From Variovorax paradoxus (GTDB lineage: Bacteria; Pseudomonadota; Gammaproteobacteria; Burkholderiales; Burkholderiaceae_C), in the NCBI RefSeq assembly GCF_009755665.1, contig NZ_CP046622.1, forward strand, positions 1,240,001 to 1,304,000: a stretch of 64,000 bases of DNA, given 5' to 3'. The position numbers were made by a program, and so were the translations under genes. This document shows positions 27,871 through 41,061 of this stretch, piece after piece. The stretch's first letter is position 1. Each line of letters opens with the position of its first letter. The notes below the pieces were generated by a model that saw only the letters and a list, made by a program, of their open reading frames with translations, did no database searches and was not told the DNA's origin.

Positions 27871-28748
27871 ATGCACAAGCAACCAAGACCGTGAAGACCG
27901 CAAAGACTGCCAAGGCCGAAGCCGAGTTGTCCGAGGTTCTGCGCCCGGGCCAATCCGTCGAGCTCCTGAAGGAACTGCACATCCTCACGCGTGAGGGCCG
28001 GCTCAACCAGGATTCGCGGCGCAAGCTCAAGCAGGTGTACCACCTGTTCCAGTTCATCGAGCAACTGCTGCGCGAACTGCCGGGCGGCGGCGCCGAGGCC
28101 ACGCTGGCCGACCACGGCGCGGGCAAGTCGTACCTCGGCTTCATCATCTACGACCTGTTCTTCCGCTCGCGCGAAGGCGGGCACGTCTACGGCATCGAAA
28201 CGCGCAGCGAACTGGTGGAAAAATCGCGCGCGCTGGCCCGGCAACTCGGCTTCGATCGCATGTCGTTCCTGAATCTCACCGTCGCCGAATCGGCGAACGC
28301 GAGCGAATTGCCTGAGCGGATCGACGTGGTCACCGCGCTGCATGCCTGCGATACGGCCACCGACGATGCGATTGCCTTCGGCCTCGCCAAGAAGGCGCGC
28401 TGCATGGTGCTGGTGCCGTGCTGCCAAGCCGAAGTGGCCGCCTGCCTGCGCGAGACCAAGGCGTTGGCCTTGTCGCGCACGCCTCTCGCCGAACTTTGGC
28501 GCCACCCGCTGCACACCCGCGAAATCGGCAGCCAGCTCACCAATGTGTTGCGCTGCCTGTATCTTGAGGCCAACGGCTACAGCGTCACCGTGACCGAACT
28601 GGTGGGCTGGGAGCACAGCATGAAGAACGAGCTGATCCTCGCGCGCTACACCGGGCAGCGCAAGGCCGCCGCAGCCGCCCGGCTGGGCGAGTTGCTGGCG
28701 CAGTTCGGACTCGATGCCTTGGGCGAGACGCGCTTTCGCCTGAGCTGA
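27867..28748 (+). CDS. SAM-dependent methyltransferase-like protein
   Basis: A 293-residue protein. After a lysine/alanine-rich N-terminus, the region about 50-200 looks like a Rossmann-fold methyltransferase: LADHGAGKSYLGF resembles motif I, YGIETRSELVEKS motif II, and DVVTALHACDTATDDAI the next strands. A conserved VPCCQAE follows. This arrangement resembles methyltransferase domain family 32 proteins. The substrate, possibly RNA or a small molecule, cannot be told. It starts within the end of the DUF1415 gene (ATGA). Confidence 0.8.
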   Translation: MNAQATKTVKTAKTAKAEAELSEVLRPGQSVELLKELHILTREGRLNQDSRRKLKQVYHLFQFIEQLLRELPGGGAEATLADHGAGKSYLGFIIYDLFFRSREGGHVYGIETRSELVEKSRALARQLGFDRMSFLNLTVAESANASELPERIDVVTALHACDTATDDAIAFGLAKKARCMVLVPCCQAEVAACLRETKALALSRTPLAELWRHPLHTREIGSQLTNVLRCLYLEANGYSVTVTELVGWEHSMKNELILARYTGQRKAAAAARLGELLAQFGLDALGETRFRLS

Positions 28749-28777
28749 AATCCGCGAGCGCGCGCCGTCTTCACGCC

Positions 28778-29473
28778 ATGGCCCGTCTTCCCCGCCTCAC
28801 GCTGGCCGGCATGCCGCACCACGTGATCCAGCGCGGCAACAACCGCCAAGCCATCTTTGTCGACCGTGCGGACCACGAACGTCTGCTCGCCCTGCTGGCC
28901 GACAACGCCGTACGCTTCGGCATCGCGCTGCACGCCTATGTGCTGATGGACAACCACTTCCATCTGCTGGCAACGCCCGGTACCGCCACCGGACTGCCGC
29001 AGTTCATGCAGTCGGTGGGGCGCAGCTATGTGCGCTACTTCAATGACCGCCACGGCCGCAGCGGCACCCTGTGGGAAGGTCGCTACAGGTCCACGCTGAT
29101 CCAGAGCGATCGCTATCTGCTGACCTGTATGGCGTATATCGATCTCAACCCCGTGCGGGCCGGCATGGTCGCCGACGCGCGCGACTTTCCATGGTCCAGC
29201 CACGGCCACTATGCCGGCTTGCGGCAAGACAAGCTGCTGACGCCGCATCCGCTTTATTGGGAACTTGGCAACACGCCCTTTGCCCGCGAGGCCGCATACG
29301 TCGAGTTGGTGCGCGCGGGCGTGCGTTCCGCTGATCAGGGCACTCTCACCGAGGCCACGTTGCGCGGTTGGGCGGCCGGCGACGCGGATTTTCTTGCTTC
29401 GCTTCAAAAGTCGACCGAGCGGCGCGTCGCCAAGGCCAAGGCCGGTCGCCCGCCAGCGGCATCTACTTCCTGA
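28778..29473 (+). CDS. REP-associated tyrosine transposase (RAYT)
   Basis: A 231-residue member of the Y1 transposase (TnpA-REP) group. Members cut single-stranded DNA at short REP palindromes. The N-terminus (MARLPRLTLAGMPHHVIQRGNN) is typical. The HUH metal site is seen as NHFHLL (His60, His62), and the catalytic tyrosine should be Tyr84 or Tyr87 in SVGRSYVRYFN. The gene is intact and full length. Unlike IS200/IS605 elements it has no partner gene and no flanking insertion ends, which fits a domesticated single-copy RAYT. A palindromic AT-rich element starts 20 bases downstream. Confidence 0.93.
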   Translation: MARLPRLTLAGMPHHVIQRGNNRQAIFVDRADHERLLALLADNAVRFGIALHAYVLMDNHFHLLATPGTATGLPQFMQSVGRSYVRYFNDRHGRSGTLWEGRYRSTLIQSDRYLLTCMAYIDLNPVRAGMVADARDFPWSSHGHYAGLRQDKLLTPHPLYWELGNTPFAREAAYVELVRAGVRSADQGTLTEATLRGWAAGDADFLASLQKSTERRVAKAKAGRPPAASTS

Positions 29474-29492
29474 GGCCCGGCTCACGGCTGCT

Positions 29493-29586
29493 GGGGTCAT
29501 CTGGAGTTATCTTTTGTTCTCAGAATTAATATGTCCCCAATTTAATTCTGACCAGAATGCTCGGAATTTAATGAGAATCTGACCCC
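29493..29586. repeat. AT-rich palindromic element next to RAYT
   Basis: The 94-base stretch is bounded by GGGGTCA (29493-29499) and TGACCCC (29580-29586). Inside it are CAGAATTAA (29521-29529) paired with TTAATTCTG (29542-29550), and ATTCTG-AC-CAGAAT (29545-29558). It is clearly richer in A and T than its surroundings. It resembles the palindromic targets that RAYTs recognise, and it stands between the RAYT gene and the gltB promoter. Confidence 0.7.
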
Positions 29587-29597
29587 GATTAAAGTGT

Positions 29598-29626
29598 TTG
29601 GCATTCTTTGTGCATCGCAATATCCT
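29598..29626 (+). promoter_or_regulatory. Candidate sigma-70 promoter of gltBD
   Basis: TTGGCA (29598-29603, five of six to consensus) and TATCCT (29621-29626, four of six) are 17 bases apart. They lie just after the palindromic element and about 35 bases before the gltB start. Confidence 0.5.
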
Positions 29627-29660
29627 TCTCTTCCCTGCGAAAAAACTGAAGGAGTGCGCC

Positions 29661-34415
<4,755 letters not shown>

Positions 34416-34447
34416 CAACCGGCGACATAAAGAACAAAGGAATCGCG

Positions 34448-35926
34448 ATGGGAAAGATCACCGGCTTCATGGAGCATGAGCGCGTCGAAGAGGGCTACAA
34501 GCCCGTTGAAGAGCGCGTCAAGCACTACAAGGAATTTGTCGTCGGCCTGACGAACGAGCAGGCTAAGGTGCAGGGCGCACGCTGCATGGACTGCGGCACG
34601 CCGTTCTGCAACAGCGGCTGCCCGGTCAACAACATCATTCCGGACTTCAACGACCTCGTGTACCGCAACGATTGGCAAAACGCCTTTGCGGTGCTCGACT
34701 CGACCAACAACTTTCCGGAGTTCACCGGCCGCATCTGCCCCGCGCCTTGCGAGGCCGCCTGCGTGCTCAACGTGAACGACGACCCGGTCGGTATCAAGTC
34801 GCTGGAGCACGCCATCATCGACCGCGCTTGGGACGAAGGCTGGGTGGCGCCGCGCGTTGCCAAGCACAAGACGGGCAAGAAAGTGGCGGTGGTGGGTTCG
34901 GGTCCGGCCGGCATGGCCGCGGCGCAGCAGCTCGCGCGCGCCGGCCATGACGTGACGCTGTTCGAGAAGAACGACCGCATCGGTGGCCTGCTGCGCTACG
35001 GCATTCCCGACTTCAAGATGGAGAAGACGCACATCGACCGCCGCGTCGAGCAGATGAAGGCCGAGGGCGTGACCTTCCGCACCGGCGTGATCGTCGGCGC
35101 GGCGAAAGATCCGCTGGGCAAGGGCTCCAAGGTGACCAACCTCGCCAAGGAAACCATCACCCCCGAGCAACTGGACAAGGAGTTCGACGCCGTGCTGCTC
35201 ACCGGCGGTGCCGAGCAATCGCGCGACCTGCCGGTGCCGGGCCGTGATCTCGACGGCATTCACTTTGCGATGGAATTCCTGCCCCAGCAGAACCGCGTCA
35301 ACGCCGGCGACAAGGTCAAGGGCCAGCTGCGCGCCGAGGGCAAGCACGTCATCGTCATCGGCGGCGGCGACACCGGCTCCGACTGCGTGGGCACCAGCAA
35401 CCGCCACGGCGCAGTCAGCGTCACGCAGTTCGAACTGATGCCGCAACCGCCCGAAGAAGAAAACCGCCCGCTGACGTGGCCCTATTGGCCGATCAAGCTG
35501 CGCACCAGCTCGAGCCACGAGGAAGGCTGTGAGCGTGAGTTCGCCATCTCCACCAAGGAGTTCATCGGCGAAAAGGGCAAGGTCACCGGCCTCAAGACCG
35601 TCCGCGTCGAGTGGAAGGACGGAAAAATGCAGGAAGTGGCGGGCAGCGAGCAGATCCTCAAGGCCGACCTCGTGCTGCTGGCCATGGGCTTCATCAGCCC
35701 CGTGGCCACCGTACTCGATGCCTTCGGTGTCGAGAAGGATGCGCGCGGCAATGCCAAGGCCACCGTCGATTTCATCGGCGGCTATGCCACCAATGTGCCC
35801 AAGGTGTTCGCGGCAGGCGATATTCGCCGCGGTCAGTCGCTTGTGGTGTGGGCGATTCGCGAAGGCCGGCAGGCTGCGCGCTCGGTGGACGAGTTTTTGA
35901 TGGGATTTAGCGACTTGCCGCGCTGA
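34448..35926 (+). CDS. gltD: Glutamate synthase (NADPH), small subunit
   Basis: The 492-residue electron-input subunit. Cysteine clusters for 4Fe-4S centres are at the N-terminus ([14 protein letters not shown] and CPAPCEAAC). An FAD-binding GSGPAG and an NADPH-binding GGGDTGSDC follow. It passes electrons from NADPH to GltB. ATG 34448 follows AAAGGAATCGCG. Two hairpins downstream end the operon. Confidence 0.98.
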   Translation: MGKITGFMEHERVEEGYKPVEERVKHYKEFVVGLTNEQAKVQGARCMDCGTPFCNSGCPVNNIIPDFNDLVYRNDWQNAFAVLDSTNNFPEFTGRICPAPCEAACVLNVNDDPVGIKSLEHAIIDRAWDEGWVAPRVAKHKTGKKVAVVGSGPAGMAAAQQLARAGHDVTLFEKNDRIGGLLRYGIPDFKMEKTHIDRRVEQMKAEGVTFRTGVIVGAAKDPLGKGSKVTNLAKETITPEQLDKEFDAVLLTGGAEQSRDLPVPGRDLDGIHFAMEFLPQQNRVNAGDKVKGQLRAEGKHVIVIGGGDTGSDCVGTSNRHGAVSVTQFELMPQPPEEENRPLTWPYWPIKLRTSSSHEEGCEREFAISTKEFIGEKGKVTGLKTVRVEWKDGKMQEVAGSEQILKADLVLLAMGFISPVATVLDAFGVEKDARGNAKATVDFIGGYATNVPKVFAAGDIRRGQSLVVWAIREGRQAARSVDEFLMGFSDLPR

Positions 35927-35942
35927 ATTTTGTTTCAATTTC

Positions 35943-35964
35943 GCGGGGCCCTTCACGGCCCCGC
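35943..35964 (+). terminator. Hairpin after gltD
   Basis: GCGGGGCC (35943-35950) pairs with GGCCCCGC (35957-35964) around CTTCAC, 17 bases after the gltD stop. It is followed by TATCATTTG rather than a clear T-tract. It is the first of two tandem hairpins here. Confidence 0.55.
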
Positions 35965-35985
35965 TATCATTTGCGGAAACCGCAT

Positions 35986-36018
35986 GCCGGGATGCCTGTC
36001 AAGGCGCCCGGCTTTTTT
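35986..36018 (+). terminator. Intrinsic terminator between gltD and mlaF
   Basis: GCCGGG (35986-35991) pairs with CCCGGC (36007-36012), with an inner GCC/GGC pairing, followed by six T (36013-36018). It ends only six bases before the proposed mlaF ATG. Confidence 0.75.
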
Positions 36019-36024
36019 ATTGAG

Positions 36025-36849
36025 ATGGACCCAGCCGCACAGCCACACCCCTTTGTAGAGTTCCGCGACGTTACGTTCGGCTATGGCGCACGTGCGATTC
36101 TCGACGGTGTGTCCTTTTCCGTCCCGCGCGGCAAGGTCACCGCGCTCATGGGGGCCTCGGGCGGCGGCAAGACGACCGTGCTGCGGCTTGTCGGCGGACA
36201 GCAGCGGGCGCAGCGCGGCGAAGTGCTGTTCGACGGCGAGGACGTCGGCAAATTCGACGCCGCCGCTCTCTATAAAGCACGGCGCCGCATGGGCATGCTC
36301 TTTCAGTTCGGTGCCTTGTTCACCGACATGAGCGTGTTCGACAACGTTGCCTTTCCTTTGCGCGAACACACGCAGCTGTCGGAAGCGCTGGTGCGCGACA
36401 TCGTCCTCATGAAGCTCGACGCAGTGGGCCTGCGCGGCGCGCGCGACCTCATGCCCAGCGAAGTGTCCGGCGGCATGGCGCGGCGCGTGGCGCTGGCGCG
36501 CGCCATTGCGCTCGATCCGGACCTCGTGATGTACGACGAGCCTTTTGCCGGCCTGGACCCGATTTCGCTTGGCACGGCGGCGCGGCTGATCCGCCAGCTC
36601 AACGACACGCTGGGGCTGACCAGCATCGTCGTGTCGCACGATCTCGAAGAAACATTCCGCATCGCCGATCACGTGATCATCCTGGCCAACGGCGCGATCG
36701 CCGCGCAGGGTACGCCCGACGAAGTGCGGCAGAGCGCCGATCCGCTGGTTCACCAGTTCGTCAATGCGCTGCCTGACGGGCCGGTGCATTTTCACTACCC
36801 CGGAGTTGGAATCGAAGCAGATTTCGGCAGTGAAGGGGGGCGGTCATGA
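36025..36849 (+). CDS. mlaF: Phospholipid transport ABC ATPase MlaF
   Basis: The 274-residue ATPase of the Mla system, which moves phospholipids between the inner and outer membrane to keep lipid asymmetry. Walker [10 protein letters not shown], the ABC signature VSGGMARR and Walker [13 protein letters not shown] are clear. I place the start at ATG 36025; ATG 35992 or 35971 in the same frame would run through the terminator hairpin. The stop overlaps the mlaE start. The Shine-Dalgarno sequence is weak (TTGAG). Confidence 0.93.
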   Translation: MDPAAQPHPFVEFRDVTFGYGARAILDGVSFSVPRGKVTALMGASGGGKTTVLRLVGGQQRAQRGEVLFDGEDVGKFDAAALYKARRRMGMLFQFGALFTDMSVFDNVAFPLREHTQLSEALVRDIVLMKLDAVGLRGARDLMPSEVSGGMARRVALARAIALDPDLVMYDEPFAGLDPISLGTAARLIRQLNDTLGLTSIVVSHDLEETFRIADHVIILANGAIAAQGTPDEVRQSADPLVHQFVNALPDGPVHFHYPGVGIEADFGSEGGRS

Positions 36850-37628
36850 CTTGGTGGAAACCTGCCGACGTAGGCTTTGCCGTGCGCAGCAAGCTTGCCG
36901 ATATAGGCTATGGCGCCAAGCTGTTCGTGCGCCTGGCGTTTCAAGGCGCGCAGAGCCTCCGGCGCTTCAGCCTGGTGCGCGACCAGATTCATTTTCTGGG
37001 CAACTACTCGCTCGCCATCATTGCCGTCTCCGGTCTTTTCGTGGGCTTTGTGCTCGGCCTGCAGATGTACTACGCGCTGCAGCGCTACGGTTCTTCCGAG
37101 GCGCTCGGCCTGCTGGTTGCCCTGAGCCTGGTGCGCGAGCTCGGCCCCGTGGTGGCGGCACTGCTTTTTACCGGGCGTGCCGGGACATCGCTGACTGCAG
37201 AAATCGGCCTCATGAAAGCTGGCGAGCAGCTCAGCGCCATGGAAATGATGGCGGTCGACCCCGTGCGGCGCATTCTTGCCCCGCGTTTCTGGGCCGGCGT
37301 CATCACCATGCCGCTGCTGGCGGCCGTCTTCAGCGCTGTCGGCATCATGGGCGGCTACGTGGTGGGCGTGCTGATGCTGGGTGTAGACCCGGGCGCGTTC
37401 TGGGGCCAGATGCAGGGCGGCGTCGATGTCTGGCGCGACGTGGGCAACGGCGTCATCAAGAGCATCGTCTTCGGCTTTACCGTGACCTTCATCGCGCTGC
37501 TGCAGGGTTACGAAGCCCAGCCCACGCCCGAAGGCGTCTCGCGCGCGACCACGCGCACGGTGGTCATGGCGTCGCTGTCGGTGCTCGGCCTCGACTTCCT
37601 GTTGACCGCCATGATGTTCAGTATTTGA
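36846..37628 (+). CDS. mlaE: Phospholipid transport permease MlaE
   Basis: A 260-residue permease of the MlaE/YrbE family with five to six membrane helices. The conserved region [25 protein letters not shown] is well kept. It forms the membrane channel of the MlaFEDB complex. It overlaps mlaF by four bases and is followed by mlaD after 38 bases. Confidence 0.96.
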   Translation: MTWWKPADVGFAVRSKLADIGYGAKLFVRLAFQGAQSLRRFSLVRDQIHFLGNYSLAIIAVSGLFVGFVLGLQMYYALQRYGSSEALGLLVALSLVRELGPVVAALLFTGRAGTSLTAEIGLMKAGEQLSAMEMMAVDPVRRILAPRFWAGVITMPLLAAVFSAVGIMGGYVVGVLMLGVDPGAFWGQMQGGVDVWRDVGNGVIKSIVFGFTVTFIALLQGYEAQPTPEGVSRATTRTVVMASLSVLGLDFLLTAMMFSI

Positions 37629-37666
37629 AGGAGCCTCGGCTCCAATCGTTCTAGAGAGTGCAAACC

Positions 37667-38158
37667 ATGCAACGTTCCACTAACGACATCTGGGTCGGCC
37701 TGTTCGTCCTGATCGGCGGCGCGGCGCTTCTGTTCCTCGCGCTGCAATCGGCCAACCTGCTGAGCCTGAATTTCCAGAAGACGTACAACGTCACCGCACG
37801 CTTCGACAACATCGGCGGGCTCAAGCCGCAAACCGCGGTCAAGAGCGCGGGCGTGGTGGTCGGGCGTGTGGAGTCCATCGCGTTCAACGACAAGGCCTTT
37901 CAGGCCGACGTCACGCTGGCATTACAAAACCGTTACAGTTTTCCCAAGGACAGCTCGCTCAAGATCCTGACCAGTGGCCTGCTCGGCGAGCAGTACATCG
38001 GAATCGAAGCGGGTGCCGAGGAGAAGAACCTGCAAGCCGGCGACACCATTACCTCGACCCAATCGGCTGTGGTGCTGGAAAACCTGATCAGCCAGTTCCT
38101 CTACAGCAAGGCGGCCGAAGGAAATACTTCGACGCCGGGAACAGCCAACAAGAAATGA
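37667..38158 (+). CDS. mlaD: Phospholipid transport MCE protein MlaD
   Basis: A 163-residue protein with one N-terminal membrane helix (about 9-28) and one MCE domain (about 38-115, NIGGLKPQTAVKSAGVVVG, and the conserved GLLGEQYIGIEAG). MlaD hexamers form a lipid-binding ring on the permease in the periplasm. ATG 37667 is chosen; an in-frame GTG at 37658 would add three residues. Its stop overlaps the next ATG. Confidence 0.95.
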   Translation: MQRSTNDIWVGLFVLIGGAALLFLALQSANLLSLNFQKTYNVTARFDNIGGLKPQTAVKSAGVVVGRVESIAFNDKAFQADVTLALQNRYSFPKDSSLKILTSGLLGEQYIGIEAGAEEKNLQAGDTITSTQSAVVLENLISQFLYSKAAEGNTSTPGTANKK

Positions 38159-38901
38159 AAACAAGCCTTTTTTCCTCAAGCGCTATGAATAACGTAGCGA
38201 ACTACGCCCGGTGGATGAGCGTAGCAACCGTTTTTGCGGTGCTTGCAGGCTGCGCGAGCGGCCCCCGGGCCAATCCGGCCGACCCCTTCGAGCCCTTCAA
38301 TCGCGGCGTCACCAGTTTCAACGACAAGGTCGACGAAGCCGTGCTGGTGCCCGTGGCCACGGCCTACCAGCGCGTGCTGCCGTCGATGGTGCGCACCGGC
38401 GTGAGCAATTTCTTCGGCAACCTGGGCGACGTCTGGAGCTTTGCCAACAGCGTGGCCCAGCTCAAGCTGCAGAACAGCGCCGAGACCTTCATGCGGGTCA
38501 ACGTCAACACTTTCTTCGGGCTCGGCGGCCTCCTGGACATTGCCACCGAAGCGGGCATCGACCGCCACGAAGAAGATTTCGGCCAGACGCTCGGCCGCTG
38601 GGGCGTGGGTGCGGGCCCATACGTCGTGCTCCCGCTGCTCGGCCCTTCGACCCTGCGCGACACGGCAGCCTTGCCGGTGGACCGGGCCGGAAGCGTGCTC
38701 TCCAACATGAACGACGTCGCGTGGCGCAATTCGCTCTCGGTGCTGGAAGTCGTCGACACCCGGGCCAAGTACCTGCGTGCCGGCCGCCTGCTCGATGACG
38801 CCGCGCTCGACAAGTACACCTTCACGCGCGACGCCTTCCTGCAGCACCGCCGCAACGACGTCTACGACGGCAATCCGCCGGACGACGAAGGCGGAAAGTA
38901 A
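38155..38901 (+). CDS. mlaA: Outer-membrane lipoprotein MlaA (VacJ)
   Basis: A 248-residue lipoprotein with lipobox LAGC (Cys33) followed by the family signature DPFEPFNRGV and later EDFGQTLGRWGVGAGPYVVLPLLGPS. MlaA pulls misplaced phospholipids from the outer leaflet and passes them to MlaC. In E. coli mlaA lies elsewhere, but here it is inside the mla operon and overlaps mlaD by four bases. A second in-frame ATG at 38185 lies inside a dispersed repeat and would give a more compact signal peptide (MNNVANYARWMSV). Which is used is open. Confidence 0.94.
   Translation: MKTSLFSSSAMNNVANYARWMSVATVFAVLAGCASGPRANPADPFEPFNRGVTSFNDKVDEAVLVPVATAYQRVLPSMVRTGVSNFFGNLGDVWSFANSVAQLKLQNSAETFMRVNVNTFFGLGGLLDIATEAGIDRHEEDFGQTLGRWGVGAGPYVVLPLLGPSTLRDTAALPVDRAGSVLSNMNDVAWRNSLSVLEVVDTRAKYLRAGRLLDDAALDKYTFTRDAFLQHRRNDVYDGNPPDDEGGK
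38182..38201 (+). repeat. Short dispersed repeat, copy 2 (in mlaA 5' end)
   Basis: GCTATGAATAACGTAGCGAA aligns with copies at 6574-6593 (minus) and 48825-48844. It contains inverted GCTA/TAGC ends. The ATG inside it is an alternative mlaA start and encodes MNNVAN. Confidence 0.5.
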
Positions 38902-38936
38902 AAGCCGGGAACGGGCAGAAAGGGAGCCGTTCACCG

Positions 38937-38966
38937 CCGGATGAGGCATTTTCTGCTTGCATCCGG
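38937..38966 (+). terminator. Weak hairpin after mlaA
   Basis: CCGGATG (38937-38943) pairs with CATCCGG (38960-38966) with a 16-base loop, followed by TTTC. It is a possible attenuator or weak terminator in the 187-base gap between mlaA and mlaC. Confidence 0.35.
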
Positions 38967-39035
38967 TTTCAAGGCTTCACCTGCGCTTCAGGGAACCCCG
39001 TCGGCTCCAGACCCGTCGAACACGTTCTTTCCAAG

Positions 39036-39058
39036 AGGCGCGTTTTTCGGGCGCGCCT
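39036..39058. repeat. Inverted repeat upstream of mlaC
   Basis: AGGCGCG (39036-39042) and CGCGCCT (39052-39058) form a perfect seven-base stem with a nine-base loop, 30 bases before the mlaC start. No T-tract follows, so a role in mRNA structure is more likely than termination. Confidence 0.35.
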
Positions 39059-39088
39059 TGTGGATTTTCAAAACTTGAGGGAATTGAC

Positions 39089-39748
39089 ATGAACAACAAT
39101 ATCTTGCAACGACGCAGTCTTGGCCGCCTGGTGCTCGCGAGCGCACTGCTTTTTGGCGCTGCCGCTGCTTTTGTGCGCCCGGCGCATGCCGCCGATGAAG
39201 CGCCCGATGCGCTGGTCAAGCGGCTGTCGACCGATGTACTCGAAACCATCAAGGCCGACACCTCCATCAAGGCAGGCGACATCAGCAAGATCATGCTGCT
39301 GGTCGACAGCAAGATCATGCCCAACGTCAATTTCCAGCGCATGACGGCCTCCGCCGTGGGCCCGGCATGGCGCCAGGCCACGCCCGAGCAGCAAAAGCGC
39401 CTGCAGGAAGAGTTCAAGACCTTGCTGGTGCGCACCTACGCCGGCGCGCTCGACCAGGTGAGCGACCAGACCGTCACGGTTCGTCCGTTCCGCGGTTCGC
39501 CCGACGACACCGAAGTGCTGGTGCGCACCGAGGTCAAGGGCCGCGGAGACCCGGTGCAGCTCGACTACCGGCTCGAGAAAACGCCCGGCCAGGGCGGCGG
39601 CTGGAAGGTCTACAACCTCAATGTGCTGGGCGTCTGGCTGGTCGATACCTATCGCACCCAGTTCTCGCAGGAAATCAACGCCCGCGGCATCGATGGCCTG
39701 ATTGCAGCGCTGGCAGCGCGCAACAAGGGCAACAGCGGCAAGAGCTGA
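39089..39748 (+). CDS. mlaC: Periplasmic phospholipid shuttle MlaC
   Basis: A 219-residue protein with a signal peptide ending PAHAADEAP (about residue 30) and a Tol_Tol_Ttg2 domain. Family segments include MPNVNFQRMTASAVGPAWR and VDTYRTQFSQEI. MlaC carries phospholipid between MlaA and the MlaFEDB complex. ATG 39089 follows GAGGGAA. A 44-residue upstream extension is not used. The mlaB gene follows after four bases. Confidence 0.95.
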   Translation: MNNNILQRRSLGRLVLASALLFGAAAAFVRPAHAADEAPDALVKRLSTDVLETIKADTSIKAGDISKIMLLVDSKIMPNVNFQRMTASAVGPAWRQATPEQQKRLQEEFKTLLVRTYAGALDQVSDQTVTVRPFRGSPDDTEVLVRTEVKGRGDPVQLDYRLEKTPGQGGGWKVYNLNVLGVWLVDTYRTQFSQEINARGIDGLIAALAARNKGNSGKS

Positions 39749-39752
39749 CGCC

Positions 39753-40025
39753 ATGCTGGTGCTGCCGACCAAACTCACCCACGACGAGGCCCCCGCCTGC
39801 ATGCGCATGCTGCAGCAGGGGCTGGCGGGGCAGACCGACACTTCCACCGTGGTCGATGCCAGTGCACTGACGCAGTTCGATTCGTCGGCGCTGGCCGTGC
39901 TGCTGGAATGCCGCCGCGAATCGAGCGCGCTCGGCCGCGGCTTTGCCGTGAAGGGGCTTTCGCCTCGGCTGCGCGAGTTGGCTGCCCTGTACGGCATCGC
40001 GGGTCTTTTGCCGGCGGCGCCCTGA
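39753..40025 (+). CDS. mlaB: STAS-domain protein MlaB
   Basis: A 90-residue STAS-domain protein with the core VVDASALTQFDSSALAVLLE. MlaB binds the MlaF ATPase and is needed for activity of the Mla transporter. It follows mlaC directly, as in the E. coli mla operon. A 17-residue N-terminal extension is open but overlaps mlaC. No second function is suggested by the sequence. Confidence 0.88.
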   Translation: MLVLPTKLTHDEAPACMRMLQQGLAGQTDTSTVVDASALTQFDSSALAVLLECRRESSALGRGFAVKGLSPRLRELAALYGIAGLLPAAP

Positions 40026-40113
40026 GCGCCGGGCAACCGGGCGGCGGCCGCGTCAGGGCATCTGGCGGCGGCGCAGCAGCTTGCGGGGCGCGCCCGTAAA
40101 ATCGCCGGCTCCC

Positions 40114-41061
40114 ATGCCCGCGATCTCATTCCAATCGGTCTCCAAGACCTATCCCCCCTCCAGACAGCAACGGGCCCAAGGCAAACAAGGGCTGCGCGCG
40201 GTCGACGAGGTCAGCTTCCAGATCGAGCCGGGCGAGTTCTTCGGCTTGCTCGGCCCCAACGGCGCAGGCAAGACCACGCTCATCAGCATGCTGGCCGGCT
40301 TGTCTCGTCCCACCGCCGGGGCGATCAGCGTGCATGGCTTCGACGTGCAGCGCGACTACGCCGAAGCCCGCCGCCAGCTTGGCATCGTGCCGCAGGAGCT
40401 GGTGTTCGACCCCTTCTTCAATGTGCGGGAGTCGCTGCGCATCCAGTCGGGCTACTTCGGCATCAAGAACAACGAGCCGTGGATCGACGAGCTGCTGCAA
40501 AGCCTCGGCCTGGCCGACAAGGCCACGGCCAACATGCGCCAGCTCTCGGGCGGCATGAAGCGCCGGGTGCTGGTGGCGCAGGCGCTGGTGCACAAGCCGC
40601 CGGTGATCGTGCTCGACGAGCCGACGGCCGGGGTCGACGTGGAACTGCGCCAGACGCTCTGGCAATTCGTCGCCAGGCTTAATAAGCAGGGCAGCACCGT
40701 GCTGCTCACCACGCACTACCTCGAGGAAGCCGAGGCGCTGTGCAGCCGCATCGCCATGCTCAAGCTGGGCCGCGTGATTGCGCTCGACCGCACCAGCGAA
40801 CTCCTGAAGTCTGCGGCCAGCAACGTGCTGCGCTTCAAGACCGATGCCATGCTGCCCTGGGCCATTGCCCAGCACGCGCGCATTACCGGGCGCATCGTGC
40901 AGCTGCCGGCGCAGAACGCCCATGAAGTCGAACAACTGCTGGCCGCAATCCGCGAAGCCGGCGTCGTGGTGGAAGACGTGGAAATGCGCAAGGCCGACCT
41001 TGAAGACGTGTTCATCGACCTGATGGCGGGTGAGCAAACGCCGCTGGAGGTGTCGCGATGA
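40114..41061 (+). CDS. ABC transporter ATPase, YadG-like
   Basis: A 315-residue ABC ATPase of the ABC-2 exporter type. Walker A GPNGAGKTT, signature LSGGMKRR and Walker B IVLDEPTAGVD are present. A C-terminal domain of about 80 residues ends with DLEDVFIDLMAG, as in YadG/CcmA-like ATPases. It overlaps its permease gene by four bases. It is placed between mlaB and ibaG, where E. coli has no gene, so a lipid or envelope substrate is a reasonable guess. A TAAAAT lies 11 bases before its start. Confidence 0.9.
   Translation: MPAISFQSVSKTYPPSRQQRAQGKQGLRAVDEVSFQIEPGEFFGLLGPNGAGKTTLISMLAGLSRPTAGAISVHGFDVQRDYAEARRQLGIVPQELVFDPFFNVRESLRIQSGYFGIKNNEPWIDELLQSLGLADKATANMRQLSGGMKRRVLVAQALVHKPPVIVLDEPTAGVDVELRQTLWQFVARLNKQGSTVLLTTHYLEEAEALCSRIAMLKLGRVIALDRTSELLKSAASNVLRFKTDAMLPWAIAQHARITGRIVQLPAQNAHEVEQLLAAIREAGVVVEDVEMRKADLEDVFIDLMAGEQTPLEVSR

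Noticed and set aside
28778..29473. Classical IS200/IS605 insertion sequence
   Set aside because: There is no TnpB gene and no pair of element ends around the transposase; features fit a solitary RAYT better.
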